A stretch of DNA of 64,000 nt, from the NCBI RefSeq assembly GCF_014284255.1, contig NZ_JACOFV010000017.1, forward strand, positions 53,701 to 117,700, read 5' to 3'. The position numbers and the translations under genes were made by a program. This DNA is from Cognatundibacterium jejuense. GTDB taxonomy: Bacteria > Pseudomonadota > Gammaproteobacteria > Burkholderiales > Burkholderiaceae_D. Positions 63,051 through 64,000 of the stretch are shown piece after piece (the first letter of the stretch is position 1; every line of letters starts with the position of its first letter). The notes beneath the pieces were generated by a model, which was given only the letters and a program-made list of their open reading frames with translations, had not been told where the DNA came from and ran no database searches.

Positions 63051-64000
63051 CTAGCGCGGTTCATGGCGACTAGTACTCGGATGGGGTGGTAGTTTTTTAG
63101 GTGGCAAAACCACGCCTTTGGCGGCGTTGATGAGATCTTCTTTCTTACCGTTCCAGACCGGAAGTTTGGCCGGAGGTAAGGGTAAGACCTTATCGAGATT
63201 GGGAAATTTCAGGTCGGGGTTATGGTAGGGCGCATCGCCTAAGACGTGATAGCGTTCAGAGCGCGCGGTATCAATGAAATTATCTGTAAGGGGATCGATG
63301 TTGTCAAAGCTAGAAGACAAGAAATTGGCGCAGTCCTCACATCCCATTTTGACGCCTTCGTGTAAAATTTTAAGTGCACGTGCATAATCCTTATCTGTAT
63401 TTCCCAAATTCACCCCCAGTTCGAGGGCTGCTTCACCATAGCCTTGCGCAAAAGCACACTCCAACATTTGCAAACCGATCTTACGATTGCCCCAAAAACC
63501 TCCTTGTGGATTGTCATAAGCTGCTTTGAGGGACTTACCTAAAAACGTTTGTGCGCCTGGACTACCCTTGTCGGCTGCTAATTCCCAAAACGCATAAGCA
63601 CGACTGGCATCTGCTTTGACACCCGCACCGCTTTGATGAAAGTTACCCATCATGTCAAATGCGCTTGGAATGCCAAGCTGCATACCTTTTTCTATCAACA
63701 GCACTGCCCGTTCTTGGTCATCTTCTACTTGGTATGGGGCAATGCCATCACCGCGTATCAGTAATCCTGCTAAGTTTAAAATCGCTTTCCAATGCTGTTT
63801 ATCGGCTGCTTTCTGCCAGAGTTCCACGGCAAGTGGGCAGTTGCGTTGATTGGGTTGCAAATCGCGTCCTGTCACACGCATGCCTTCCTGAAACCAGGCT
63901 TCCGCCTCCGGATCAACCGGCGGGACGTGGTCGACTTCATACATGCAGCTAAATTCTTTGCGATGAGGATCAAAGGCTTTTAATTCCATATTGCGAGGTA
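63051..64000 (-). CDS. Sel1-repeat/DUF6396-like protein (start beyond window)
   Basis: The frame is open to the right edge; ATG at 63989 is possible, but the frame continues upstream as PRN and the full start may lie outside. It has Sel1-type repeats (WKAILNLAGLLIRGDG, PSAFDMMGNFHQSG, AYAFWELAADKGSPGAQTFLG, EAALELGVNLGN). A conserved C-terminal part (NPDLKFPNLDKVLPLPPAKLPVWNG) matches DUF6396. Such proteins are often secreted or periplasmic. It is convergent with the cyclase gene. Confidence 0.8.
   Translation of the reverse strand, partial: PRNMELKAFDPHRKEFSCMYEVDHVPPVDPEAEAWFQEGMRVTGRDLQPNQRNCPLAVELWQKAADKQHWKAILNLAGLLIRGDGIAPYQVEDDQERAVLLIEKGMQLGIPSAFDMMGNFHQSGAGVKADASRAYAFWELAADKGSPGAQTFLGKSLKAAYDNPQGGFWGNRKIGLQMLECAFAQGYGEAALELGVNLGNTDKDYARALKILHEGVKMGCEDCANFLSSSFDNIDPLTDNFIDTARSERYHVLGDAPYHNPDLKFPNLDKVLPLPPAKLPVWNGKKEDLINAAKGVVLPPKKLPPHPSTSRHEPR

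Noticed and set aside
1..64000. CRISPR arrays, tRNA and rRNA genes
   Set aside because: No regularly spaced direct repeats of CRISPR type and no tRNA- or rRNA-like sequence were found by eye; a covariance search would be needed to exclude a tRNA fragment at an element border.

Overview
The window looks like a chromosome segment of a betaproteobacterium of the order Burkholderiales. An Oxalobacteraceae member such as an Undibacterium relative fits best, but this is inferred from gene content, not measured. The basis is a class I PHA synthase beside a MaoC-phosphotransacetylase/acetate kinase/FabI cluster, WaaF/MsbA/O-antigen ligase next to dnaE, DUF2946 copper-type genes, and several c-di-GMP proteins.

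Positions 1-19500 are accessory DNA. A leftward defence operon comes first, with two type I adenine methylase genes (hsdM) flanking a DUF262/HNH gene, all three joined by overlapping start and stop codons. Next is a rightward plasmid/ICE-type module: DUF932 protein, YqaJ recombinase/nuclease, recombination-directionality-factor-like protein and a small conserved protein. A complete IS4-family element with an amber-interrupted transposase is inserted in it with a 9-bp target duplication. Then comes an unrecognised cassette: XRE regulator, lipoprotein, PH-like/TerB/DnaJ protein and small membrane protein. The rest resembles a decayed phage satellite: inovirus Gp2-like Rep protein, a frameshifted AlpA, an IS5-family remnant, a DUF3987 protein and a second AlpA-like regulator. 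The long non-coding gaps here hold inverted repeats and an iteron-like array at 15723-15924.

Positions 19500-31730 begin with an HDOD-GAF protein and a few envelope or regulatory genes. A copper-handling region follows: SCO1, PCu(A)C chaperone, a small coupled ORF, YcnI/DUF1775, a Cys-rich outer-membrane protein, a TonB receptor, a Crp/Fnr regulator and a c5-type cytochrome. Three divergent DUF2946 paralogues are scattered through it. Together they could take up copper and deliver it to respiratory oxidases.

Positions 32000-47100 hold carbon and redox metabolism (CoA-transferase, acetate kinase, MaoC-PTA, FabI, PhaC) and a five-gene TolC-HlyD-ABC exporter. A consensus FNR-type box sits between the divergent tolC and phaC genes, which suggests oxygen control.

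Positions 47200-64000 hold a periplasmic-binding/PAS/GGDEF fusion protein, then a leftward series from dnaE through waaL, msbA, a peroxidase-like gene and waaF to a Crp-like gene. A rightward three-gene unit follows (TonB receptor, periplasmic binding protein, HAMP-GGDEF cyclase), overlapped or spaced by a few bases, which looks like an outer-membrane to c-di-GMP signalling relay. A Sel1-type repeat protein runs off the right edge. No rRNA, tRNA or CRISPR array was seen.
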